A DNA stretch of 64,000 nt, taken from Pseudanabaena sp. UWO311. Lineage in GTDB: Bacteria > Cyanobacteriota > Cyanobacteriia > Pseudanabaenales > Pseudanabaenaceae. The stretch is from the NCBI RefSeq assembly GCF_006937785.1, contig NZ_SJEE01000009.1:1-64000 (forward strand). The letters are read 5' to 3'. Shown here one piece after another: positions 27,500-35,059 of the stretch. Each line of letters opens with the position of its first letter. Position 1 is the stretch's first letter. Both the position numbers and the translations under genes were made by a program. The notes beneath the pieces were generated by a model. That model worked only from the letters and a program-made list of their open reading frames with translations. It was not told where the DNA came from and made no database searches.

Positions 27500-28660
27500 T
27501 TAACTTTGGTTGGCGATCGCTACTAAGTTGCGACCATTTTTCTTGGCTGCGTATAGGGCATGATCAGCAGCCGAGATTAAGCTTTCGACTGAATTTCCAT
27601 GCTGACGGATTACAGCTATTCCTAAACTAATTGTTATTTGAATATTTGGTGGTGCGGGATTTGTCTCGACATAAGCGCGTAATCGTTCCGCAATCTCATG
27701 GGCTTGATTGAGAGTCGTATCGGGCAACAAAATCAAAAATTCTTCCCCTCCCCAACGACTGGCTGAATCAGCTTTGCGCATCTTAGTTTGCAGAATTTGG
27801 GAAAGATGAATGAGAACCATATCCCCACCATCATGTCCATAGACATCATTAACTCGCTTAAAGAAATCGACATCAATCAAAATAATCGCAAATGTGCGAT
27901 CGCTTCGGTAAAACTGATTCATGGCGATATCAAGCTGATACATCATCGCTCGGCGATTGAGCAAATGCGTTAACACATCAGTATTAGCAGCAACCTTCAA
28001 ATCATAGTAAAGTCTCTGACAAACCATCATGATAAATCCAGCCGTCAATAAAAATGTGAATAAAAACGTCACGACCAAGGTGTAAGCATTTATATCATTA
28101 GAAACAAATAGCTGTTCTGGCGGATTTCTCACTAAACCGATAATTCTGGCAACTAATGACGTTAATAAAGCAATCGTGACACTCGCCATGAATCTAGATG
28201 ATCCAATAAAACTCTTATGGGGCGTAGTTAGTAAGCAGTAAGCAGATATTGTAAAGATAATTATTTGAAAAACTGTTTGATTAATAGTTTTATATATAAA
28301 AACATCCTTGAAAATCAAGAAATACAACTGAACACCAAGAAACAATAGATTAATTATAAATAGGTAATGGAGTTTAATCTTTTTGTCTGTAAATTGAGAA
28401 ACCCCGACACAAGAAATAGAAGTGCCGACTAAAAGGAAAATCCCCGCTATAACTAATGTGAAGGAGAGAGGGAAGACCTTACTTAAGCTGATTAGAAAGC
28501 CAGTTGTTGTAAAAGCCCTGCCGATCGTGTAGGTTTTGATTCCGCGATATTGATTTACCAACAAGCTTAAGAAACCTAGTATTAATACTTGCAAAGTCGC
28601 ATCAATTCCTAGCATGAAGGTCATTGTCTGAATATCAAAATTTACCAAGCTTGTAAACAT
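27500..28660 (-). CDS. Membrane diguanylate cyclase (GGDEF)
   Basis: A 386-residue protein. About six or seven N-terminal membrane spans (residues 10-215) are followed by a GGDEF domain. Its active site is WGGEEF, and an RxxD product-inhibition site (RKAD) lies five residues before it. The substrate-binding NRRAM and DVDFFKRVNDVYGHDGGD segments are present. It should make c-di-GMP from two GTP. The ATG at 28658-28660 overlaps the end of bioF by 19 nt. An alternative ATG at 28622-28624 (MTFMLGID) would avoid the overlap. Either way it is probably co-transcribed with bioF, which has no obvious functional link. Confidence 0.9.
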   Translation of the reverse strand: MFTSLVNFDIQTMTFMLGIDATLQVLILGFLSLLVNQYRGIKTYTIGRAFTTTGFLISLSKVFPLSFTLVIAGIFLLVGTSISCVGVSQFTDKKIKLHYLFIINLLFLGVQLYFLIFKDVFIYKTINQTVFQIIIFTISAYCLLTTPHKSFIGSSRFMASVTIALLTSLVARIIGLVRNPPEQLFVSNDINAYTLVVTFLFTFLLTAGFIMMVCQRLYYDLKVAANTDVLTHLLNRRAMMYQLDIAMNQFYRSDRTFAIILIDVDFFKRVNDVYGHDGGDMVLIHLSQILQTKMRKADSASRWGGEEFLILLPDTTLNQAHEIAERLRAYVETNPAPPNIQITISLGIAVIRQHGNSVESLISAADHALYAAKKNGRNLVAIANQS

Positions 28661-29817
28661 TGCATCAAATACTGCATTTGTTCGAGGGTATGACTTGCCA
28701 TTAGGGTTAAACGGATGCGTGGAGTCGGCACAGTGGGCGGACGGATCGCAGGGGCAAAGATTCCATTTTTGCGTAAATTTGTTGCCATTTGCAGAGTTTT
28801 AGCTATGTCGCCTACCTCGATCGCAATGATTGGCGAATCAAGGGCGATCGCTTGAATACCCAAATCTTGTAAACCTTGTTTCAAGAATCCCACATTTTGC
28901 CAAAGCTTTTCACGGAGAGCATTCTCAGCTTTGACAATCTTAATCGCTGCGATCGCTGCGCCCGTATCCGCAGGCGAAAGCCCTGTCGTATAAATCCAAG
29001 TCGCCGCCCGATTGCGTAAAAAATCGATGAGTTTAGCGGAACCAGCAACATAGCCGCCCAAACTTCCCAATGCTTTGCTCAGAGTTCCCACTTGGATTAA
29101 ATCTTGCTGAATACCAAGTGCATTTGTTAGACCACCACCGCGATCGCCAAATACGCCAGTCCCATGTGCTTCATCGACTAACACCATGCAATCGTATTGA
29201 TGTGCTAAGTCTATAATTTCCCGCAATGGCGCAAGGTCGCCATCCATACTAAATATGCTATCAGTCGCAATCAGGCAACGGCGATATTTGGTACGATTTG
29301 CTTGCAATTTGGCAGTGAGATCCGTCAAATTCAAATGCTGATAATCGATCGCCGTTGCACCGCTGAGTAAGCCGCCCTTTTTCAAACAAGAGTGATTATA
29401 TTCATCACCCAAAATCAAATCTCGCGCTCCCACAATGGCTGCGATCACTCCCAAATTTGCCAAATAACCAGAGCTGAAAACTAATGCCGCTTCCGTATTT
29501 TTAAGATCGGCGATCGCTGTTTCTAACTCCTCATGCAAAGCTAGATGCCCAGTCACCAGACGCGAGCCTGTCGAGCCAGTGCCATACATTTCTGTAGCGC
29601 TAATCGCTGCATCAATCAAACGACGATCGCCTGCTAAGCCCAGATAGTTATTACTAGCAAACATCAACATCTCGCGCCCATCGACTTTTGCGATCGTCCC
29701 TGCTTTGCTAGTTATAGTTTGCGTAGAGCGATACCAATTAGCTTTGTGGATGGAGTCTAATGAGCGATCGAGCCAGTCGTAGGGCGTAGATAAATGCGTA
29801 ATTGGTTCAGTCTTCAC
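28642..29817 (-). CDS. bioF: 8-amino-7-oxononanoate synthase
   Basis: BioF is a PLP enzyme that condenses pimeloyl-ACP/CoA with alanine in biotin synthesis. The 391-residue length is usual. Signatures are FASNNYLGLAGD, TGSTGSRLVTGHLALHEELE, the Asp/His pair DEAHGTGVFG, and the Schiff-base Lys in GTLSKALGSLGGYVAGS near residue 240. The predicted start is GTG at 29815-29817, with no in-frame ATG until residue 50. It is upstream of and overlaps the diguanylate cyclase gene. Other bio genes are not in the window. Confidence 0.93.
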   Translation of the reverse strand: MKTEPITHLSTPYDWLDRSLDSIHKANWYRSTQTITSKAGTIAKVDGREMLMFASNNYLGLAGDRRLIDAAISATEMYGTGSTGSRLVTGHLALHEELETAIADLKNTEAALVFSSGYLANLGVIAAIVGARDLILGDEYNHSCLKKGGLLSGATAIDYQHLNLTDLTAKLQANRTKYRRCLIATDSIFSMDGDLAPLREIIDLAHQYDCMVLVDEAHGTGVFGDRGGGLTNALGIQQDLIQVGTLSKALGSLGGYVAGSAKLIDFLRNRAATWIYTTGLSPADTGAAIAAIKIVKAENALREKLWQNVGFLKQGLQDLGIQAIALDSPIIAIEVGDIAKTLQMATNLRKNGIFAPAIRPPTVPTPRIRLTLMASHTLEQMQYLMQCLQAW

Positions 29818-29904
29818 ACTTCTTTACAATTTAAGATTAAAATCTTTATAGGATGAGCGGCGCATAGCGCAAATTATCCTACCGTTATTATCTAGGTTTA
29901 AAAA

Positions 29905-30792
29905 ATGACTGTTGCATATCCCCGTAAACTTCGCGGACAGCTAAGCGCCCAAGACATCCTCGATCAAGTGGTGCGCCAGCGCGAGATCCATATGGTCACA
30001 ATCAATCGCTACCGCTTTAATGAGCAGCGTAGTTGCAAAGACTTAACCGACCTCATCGAAAGACTCGATGGCAAGCCTCGCGACTTAATTAAAGATTTAT
30101 CGCATCACGTTGCGGACGAAGCTCGTCATGCTCTTTGGCTAACTGATTTACTCTACGAACTTGGCGAAGATATCGGCACTCCTCCAGGGACTTCCTATAT
30201 CGATGAGTTTGAGCGCTTCATTAGCCATGACACGATCGCTACTGCTGAAGATGGCATCATCGAATCCCTCGCCGCCATCAATGTAACTGAAAAGCGGGGT
30301 TGTGAATATTTCGCCGCGCATATTCGCGCCTTGCAAAAGTCTGAGCAGACTCCTGAAAATATCAAAGTTCGTGAAACCATCGAAAAGATCTTGCCAGAAG
30401 AAGTGGCGCACGTTCGTTGGGGCAATCGTAAGCTAGCGGAAATTGCGAAAAAGAGTGAAGCTCTCCACGCCAAGGTGGATAATGCTAAGCGCAAATATGC
30501 TGCGATCGAGCAAGCTGCCTATGAGTCAGGAATGGATGTTCTAGCTGGTGCAGAAGTTCGCCGCGTTGAGAACTTGATGAAAATTGCCGATACACTTCCA
30601 CTATGGCAGCGTCCACAGTATTTGATCGATCAACTTCCTCAGACTTTGTTCTCTTCTGAATTGCAAAAGACCAGAATCGATCTAGTCAAGAAAGCATGGG
30701 ATAAAGATCCTTCTTCTTTTGTCGAGAAGTTCATTCCAATGTTCTTTAACGCCAATCTTAAAGATACTGCAAATAAGGCAGGAACTTATTAA
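29905..30792 (+). CDS. Ferritin-like domain protein
   Basis: A 295-residue, mostly alpha-helical protein with two ExxH-type diiron motifs on long helices: VADEARHALWLTDLL near residue 71 and LPEEVAHVRWGNRKL near residue 160. Spaced Glu residues (EKRGCEYFAAHI) could complete a four-helix di-metal site. Such proteins may be oxidases, hydroxylases or metal-storage proteins; the substrate is unknown. The C-terminal 80 residues (WQRPQYLIDQLPQTLF) are unclassified. ATG at 29905. It is divergent from bioF, with 87 nt between them, and ends in a 23-bp hairpin. Confidence 0.8.
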   Translation: MTVAYPRKLRGQLSAQDILDQVVRQREIHMVTINRYRFNEQRSCKDLTDLIERLDGKPRDLIKDLSHHVADEARHALWLTDLLYELGEDIGTPPGTSYIDEFERFISHDTIATAEDGIIESLAAINVTEKRGCEYFAAHIRALQKSEQTPENIKVRETIEKILPEEVAHVRWGNRKLAEIAKKSEALHAKVDNAKRKYAAIEQAAYESGMDVLAGAEVRRVENLMKIADTLPLWQRPQYLIDQLPQTLFSSELQKTRIDLVKKAWDKDPSSFVEKFIPMFFNANLKDTANKAGTY

Positions 30793-30836
30793 TCTCAATT
30801 TGTAAGCAGTTTTCTGATTAGCTCAAGCCAACGAAA

Positions 30837-30891
30837 GAGGAACCAATTTTTAGTGGCGCGGCGAAGTCGCGCCACTAAAAATTGGTTCCTT
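30837..30891. terminator. Bidirectional terminator between ferritin-like and pseudopilin genes
   Basis: Perfect stem of at least 23 bp (30838-30860 / 30868-30890) with loop GCGAAGT, abutting the stop codon of the minus-strand pseudopilin. Confidence 0.8.
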
Positions 30892-31485
30892 TTAGGTTTG
30901 ATTGCATTCTTCGTTTTCTGCTAAACGCATAGAGCCTAGTAATGTCGAAATAATCACACATTTTTTGCGATCGCCTGATCTACTCACAAAAGTGATCCGA
31001 CCCATTTCTCCCAGCCCGTTAGGATTGCCCTGGGCTTTAAACTGAACTCGATATACGTTTGGATCTGGGACTACAGTCAGTTGAGTAAATGTTGTTCTCG
31101 GCTGTGTTTCAGTATTCTCAACAATTCGTACGCCTCCATCAAAATTTTGCCAATTTAGGTTGTCCCAATATTCTTTAGTCATTGACGATGGAGGAGCTTG
31201 ATGTACTACGTATTGGGCAAAGTCAGGCATATTCCTAAAAGTTGCTTGCCACATGACTTGAGTGCGTTTAGCGTTACTTTGGGCTAGGCGCAGAGTGCTA
31301 AGTGCTTGACTTTGGGCGGTGTTAAGTCTTTGGTTATTGACAAATCCTAACCAAGATGGTGCAGCGATCGATGCCAAGACACCTATCAGCGCCATCACCA
31401 CAAGGACTTCGAGCAATGTAAACCCAACAATTGCAGAACGGCGATCGCGCTTTCGTGGTCGATATCCTCTGACAATCAGCGTCAT
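30892..31485 (-). CDS. GspH/FimT-like pseudopilin (hps locus, second copy)
   Basis: A 197-residue type IV pilin-like protein. The prepilin peptidase site is G/FTLLEVLV near residue 21, after a basic leader (RGYRPRKRDRR). A single hydrophobic helix and a GspH-like globular domain follow. The start is ATG at 31483-31485. The longer open frame upstream would run back through the intergenic palindrome cluster and is not credible. The first 38 mature residues are nearly identical to the neighbouring pseudopilin at 31789-32454 (SWLGFVNNQRLN against SWLGFVNNQRIN), so the two are tandem duplicates. It is the last gene of the hps block, separated by several hairpins. Confidence 0.85.
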   Translation of the reverse strand: MTLIVRGYRPRKRDRRSAIVGFTLLEVLVVMALIGVLASIAAPSWLGFVNNQRLNTAQSQALSTLRLAQSNAKRTQVMWQATFRNMPDFAQYVVHQAPPSSMTKEYWDNLNWQNFDGGVRIVENTETQPRTTFTQLTVVPDPNVYRVQFKAQGNPNGLGEMGRITFVSRSGDRKKCVIISTLLGSMRLAENEECNQT

Positions 31486-31547
31486 TCTTTTATGATTTTT
31501 AACTAGAATTATCTGGCAATTATAGTATTTTTTTAATAATTTAGATA

Positions 31548-31699
31548 AGCCCAATAAAATACCTGCGGTTCGCGCCGCAGCTATTTTATACCAATTCACA
31601 AAAGTGTGGCAACACTTCTGTGAATTAAAACCCAAACCCCATAAGGGTTTTAAAAACACAAAATGGCTACGCCATTTTGTGTTTTGGTATTATTGGGCT
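31548..31699. repeat. Nested palindromic element containing family A copy 3
   Basis: An outer 10-bp inverted repeat AGCCCAATAA / TTATTGGGCT (31548-31557 / 31690-31699) encloses four hairpins: 31556-31568 / 31575-31587, 31593-31607 / 31612-31626 (AAAAGTGT core), 31627-31633 / 31645-31651, and a perfect 15-bp stem 31653-31667 / 31671-31685 (ATGGC TAC GCCAT core). The second and fourth, joined by AAACCCAAACC, match family A. Confidence 0.8.
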
Positions 31700-31723
31700 G
31701 TAAATCATCGTGTTAATGTTATT

Positions 31724-31778
31724 AAAACCGAAATAAATAAAGGCGGCGCGAAGCGGCGCCTTTATTTATTTCGGTTTT
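31724..31778 (-). terminator. Terminator after the first GspH-like gene
   Basis: A stem of about 20 bp (AAAACCGAAATAAATAAAGGC paired with its complement ending at 31778) and a GCGCGAAGCG loop, 11 nt past the stop at 31789. Confidence 0.7.
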
Positions 31779-31788
31779 ATATCCTAGA

Positions 31789-32454
31789 TCAAACTGGGTT
31801 TATGCAGCTTCCATCAGAACCTGTGACAATCGCTCCAAGTAAAGTCCTGATCGCAATCCACCTAATTCTAGGGCTATTGTCTACAGATAGGTTTATACAA
31901 ATAGGATAAGTCAACTGACTGCTAGGATCGTAGACAAGTCCTCTCGAATCAAACTGTAACGTAAAGGGACTAGCCAAGGGAGTTGGAGCCACGGCAGGAG
32001 TAATTGAGCCACCTGATGTTATGCTTGTAATCCTCACGCCTGGCTCTAGAGATTGTAGCCCAGCACCAGTTCTCACATTATCAATTTGATAAGCGTTTGT
32101 AGTTTGCCCAGTCGTAAGAATAATTCTGACTCGATTTGTATTATTAGAACTACGAATTTTTGAGTCTGATTGGGCAACTTTAATTGCTTGGAAAATCTTA
32201 GTTTGAGAAGCATTAATGCGTTGGTTATTGACAAAACCAAGCCAAGATGGCGCAGCGATCGCACTGAGGATGCCCACCATGATCATCACCACTAGAACCT
32301 CTAAAAGTGTGAAGCCTAGAGATTTAGCATAGCGATCGCGGCGTTTTTTGGAAGTTGTAAATGCGAGAAATCTGCGCTGATTTTTGATAATCAAGCTTCG
32401 GAAGAAGCTAGATAAATTTCTAGGAAGGTTACTAAAAAAATTGGAAGTAAACAT
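31789..32454 (-). CDS. GspH/FimT-like pseudopilin (hps locus, first copy)
   Basis: A 221-residue pseudopilin with an unusually long basic leader of about 45 residues before the cleavage site G/FTLLEVLVVM. One hydrophobic helix and a beta-rich domain with GVRITSI and LQFDSRG segments follow. The C-terminus has two Cys (YPICINL, GSCINPV) that could form a disulfide. ATG at 32452-32454 is preferred, because AAGGTG lies about 12 nt upstream; an in-frame GTG at 32469 is the alternative. It follows hpsC closely, in the position of the third pseudopilin of hps loci (an HpsD-like role is inferred). Confidence 0.85.
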   Translation of the reverse strand: MFTSNFFSNLPRNLSSFFRSLIIKNQRRFLAFTTSKKRRDRYAKSLGFTLLEVLVVMIMVGILSAIAAPSWLGFVNNQRINASQTKIFQAIKVAQSDSKIRSSNNTNRVRIILTTGQTTNAYQIDNVRTGAGLQSLEPGVRITSITSGGSITPAVAPTPLASPFTLQFDSRGLVYDPSSQLTYPICINLSVDNSPRIRWIAIRTLLGAIVTGSDGSCINPV

Positions 32455-32476
32455 TTTTTTTGATTTCACCTTATTA

Positions 32477-33895
32477 CTATTTACCTAAACCGATTTGGCT
32501 ACGTCCAAAGCTCCGCACATCGGCGGTTGGGAAAAATGAGATACTACCAAGTTCTGGAATTCGCCGAGCTTTGGCAGTTGCTGGAGTTGTCAACCGAGCG
32601 AGCGCATTACCGCGCATGAAGATTCTGGCTGTAACTGTATTTGGGGAAACGCAGGCATAAAAACTACTCAGCCTTGAAGGATTACTGCCACCGACACCCC
32701 AACTAGAAAAATCAGCAGGAACTCTCTGTGTAAAGTTATTTGCAGGGTCTGTCGTACCAACACCTATCGAAGGATCATCACAATCCAGATTTTTATTTGG
32801 GGTACTAGTATCATTCTTACCAATAGGAATCTTCAAGGCAGAGGTAGCCGAGGCAGTTGCAATTGCCCCTGTACCAGTCGCTACAGAGTTTCCACCTTGG
32901 TTATAAAAACCTGTACTGACGTACTCAGTGTCATCCATAAAGTCTACAAGGGAGACAAAAGGACTAGTAGTAAAATTAAAATCTGCAAACTTTTTCCATG
33001 ATGTTAGTCCGCCTGCGGTTGAGAAGTCAGGGCGATTAAATCCCACGGATGGAGAAACAAAATATTGGTTAGGATCAACTAGCGGTATTGGAACTGTGAT
33101 CAATGTAGAGGTATTGCTCGGCAATCTTGTAGTTGCTTGTGCTGATGCGGGGCAACCAGTAGAGCCAATTGTGCCACCTTTAGCACAATAAGCCACATAT
33201 CCATCTCTGATCTCCCATCTCAAAATCCGAGCAGTCTGTGACCAGCCACTTGTACTGTTGTTTGCAATAGTGGGATCATCATTTTTTAGGTAATAGGCGA
33301 CAAGAGCGTAAGTATAGGTATCTCTGCCATAGGCTCTAGTAGTCGCACTTGCACGGCAGTCGTTTAATTCTGTTAGTGATGCTGGTGGTGTTGCTGCTGG
33401 ATTATTTACATAGGGCATACAGCCAATGATTTCAGTTGTAGGCGTAGCTGTTGGAGAGCTATATGTTGCAGTTGAGTTGGGATCAAAAGTAAATCTTTTC
33501 CAAAAAACTAAGATCGGGGTACAGGTATTTGAGGTTTGATTGCATTCAGTGCTGGGGCTTGTTGTTTGCATATGTGGGAGTTGACTATTAATAGCCAACA
33601 GTCCTTCAGCACCGTAGACATAGATTGCTTCTTGCATATCATCTGCTATGTAGCTAATTGCAGCTTGAAGCTCTTCTTGAGCATTAGTCTTGACTGTTTC
33701 TTTACGATCGCTATCTAGCACACCCACCAAAAATCCCAGCATGACCGCGACCATCAGCGAGGCAATCAGAGCCGCCACTAACAACTCAATCAAGGTAAAA
33801 CCAGAGGTTAAACCTTGACGATGACGAGATTTTGGCGATCGCAATATTCCTTTACGTTGCCGAAATGTCATTATTTTATGGAGAAGTTTTTTCAT
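32477..33895 (-). CDS. hpsC: Hormogonium polysaccharide secretion pseudopilin HpsC
   Basis: A 472-residue large pseudopilin. The basic leader ends at TSG/FTLIELLVAALIASL, with the conserved Glu at mature position 5. The helix is followed by EELQAAISYIADDMQEAIYVY, which is characteristic of HpsC/PilW-like proteins. The rest is a Ser/Thr/Asn-rich surface domain with scattered cysteines. In Nostoc punctiforme, hps genes are needed for polysaccharide secretion by motile hormogonia and cooperate with type IV pili. It lies between hpsB and the GspH-like genes on the same strand. ATG at 33893-33895. Confidence 0.85.
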   Translation of the reverse strand: MKKLLHKIMTFRQRKGILRSPKSRHRQGLTSGFTLIELLVAALIASLMVAVMLGFLVGVLDSDRKETVKTNAQEELQAAISYIADDMQEAIYVYGAEGLLAINSQLPHMQTTSPSTECNQTSNTCTPILVFWKRFTFDPNSTATYSSPTATPTTEIIGCMPYVNNPAATPPASLTELNDCRASATTRAYGRDTYTYALVAYYLKNDDPTIANNSTSGWSQTARILRWEIRDGYVAYCAKGGTIGSTGCPASAQATTRLPSNTSTLITVPIPLVDPNQYFVSPSVGFNRPDFSTAGGLTSWKKFADFNFTTSPFVSLVDFMDDTEYVSTGFYNQGGNSVATGTGAIATASATSALKIPIGKNDTSTPNKNLDCDDPSIGVGTTDPANNFTQRVPADFSSWGVGGSNPSRLSSFYACVSPNTVTARIFMRGNALARLTTPATAKARRIPELGSISFFPTADVRSFGRSQIGLGK

Positions 33896-33936
33896 AGGAC
33901 AGATTGCCTTACTTGATTAGCCTTACTTGATAAGTG

Positions 33937-34737
33937 TTATGAGCCAATGCCTTTTTTGATGTCATCAATATTTTTGGGATTGACTGTTGGCAAGAAAATC
34001 TGCGATCTCATGGTCACAATCGGACATCTGCTTGTACCAGTACTAGAGAATGGAGTTTTACTCTGAGCACATTCAGGTTCTGTCCCAACTCTAGGAGCAC
34101 CTGCCGCCGATGCTGAGAGTGCATCAGCGCGATAGACCCTGATCGCTAGCCAGAAACCTTGATTTTTGAGATCAGTAGATGCAGTGGCTACTGAACTAAG
34201 TGGACCACTTCGCATGGGCTGAATAAAGAAGTCCTGCGGATCATCGACACTAAATCCATTGCCATTAGCATCAACACAGATACCAGGTACTTTTCCTCCT
34301 GGAACGTTAGTTGCAAGGCTGTTATTGCAGATGGAAGCAGGTGGGAAACTAGTTGTAGTTGGAGCTACGATCGTCTCAAATGTATATTGATCTTGAGCAT
34401 TGGGAGCACTGGCTACTAAAGTGTTAGGGAAGCTAGTAACATCAATGACTCCGCCTCTCACAGCATCGATATATGACCTTCCTGCTTGAGTCGCCTGATC
34501 GATCCTTCTGGCATTAACTCTGGCTGAGGTGGAGAGTGCGACCATCGGTGCGATCGACACAATTAATATACCGACTACCACCGCCGCCACCAGAGATTCT
34601 AGTATGGTGAAGCCCGTCTCTTCTGCCTCAAGCGATCGCCTTGTCTTGAGAAGGTGGGACAGATAACCCGGCAAAGATGGAGACATATGTGGCTTACTAG
34701 TCTTAGCACCGTCAGCTTTGCAATTTAGATTTAACAT
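33937..34737 (-). CDS. hpsB: Hormogonium polysaccharide secretion pseudopilin HpsB
   Basis: A 266-residue pseudopilin. A roughly 42-residue leader precedes ETG/FTILESLVAAVVVGILI, with Glu at position 5 of the mature chain. Then comes APMVALSTSARVNARRIDQATQAG, typical of HpsB. The C-terminal domain has Cys residues (ASICNNSL, PGICVDANGNG, EPECAQSK, SRCPIV). It should be assembled with HpsC and GspH-like partners into a pilus-like export structure. It lies 323 nt downstream of hpsA and 41 nt upstream of hpsC, so hpsB-hpsC are probably one transcript. ATG at 34735-34737. Confidence 0.87.
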   Translation of the reverse strand: MLNLNCKADGAKTSKPHMSPSLPGYLSHLLKTRRSLEAEETGFTILESLVAAVVVGILIVSIAPMVALSTSARVNARRIDQATQAGRSYIDAVRGGVIDVTSFPNTLVASAPNAQDQYTFETIVAPTTTSFPPASICNNSLATNVPGGKVPGICVDANGNGFSVDDPQDFFIQPMRSGPLSSVATASTDLKNQGFWLAIRVYRADALSASAAGAPRVGTEPECAQSKTPFSSTGTSRCPIVTMRSQIFLPTVNPKNIDDIKKGIGS

Positions 34738-34899
34738 AACCCACCATAATCAAAGAACAAGGACAAAGCATTTAAAAAGCATTTGAAAGTTTAATTACAT
34801 TTAATCATCAAAGTCAGAAAGTTAACTATCTCTCATTTTTCCCATCTGTCAAGACTATTTTTTACACGAAAGCCTCTTTGTTTAAGTTTTGATTTATCT

Positions 34900-34980
34900 T
34901 GCCCCTCAAGCCCCCCAATACTGGGGAGCTTTGAAAAATCGGAATTTTCTTGTCCCCCCAGAATTGGGGGCTAGGGGGCA
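34900..34980. repeat. Inverted repeat between hpsA and hpsB
   Basis: An imperfect inverted repeat of C-rich and G-rich arms (TTGCCCCTCAAGCCCCCCAA at about 34899-34918; TTGGGGGCTAGGGGGCA at about 34964-34980) with short internal CCCC...GGGG palindromes. CCCCCAATTCTGGGGG-type repeats are common scattered elements in cyanobacteria. It occupies part of the 322-nt hpsA-hpsB gap. No ORF was seen there. It may reduce read-through from hpsA. Confidence 0.6.
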
Positions 34981-35059
34981 ATTAATTTTTGACTTAACTA
35001 GGGTTTGATGACCTGTGTATACAACAGCAGACTAAGGAGAGAGGCTAGAGATAAGCACC

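Noticed and set aside
31486-31659. Longer N-terminus (58 extra codons) for the second GspH-like gene
   Set aside because: The extension is encoded by the palindromic repeat 31548-31699. The pilin leader begins naturally at the ATG 31483-31485.
34900-34980. G-rich/C-rich arms considered as a G-quadruplex or a CRISPR remnant
   Set aside because: There are only two short runs and no repeat-spacer periodicity. A simple scattered inverted repeat explains it better.
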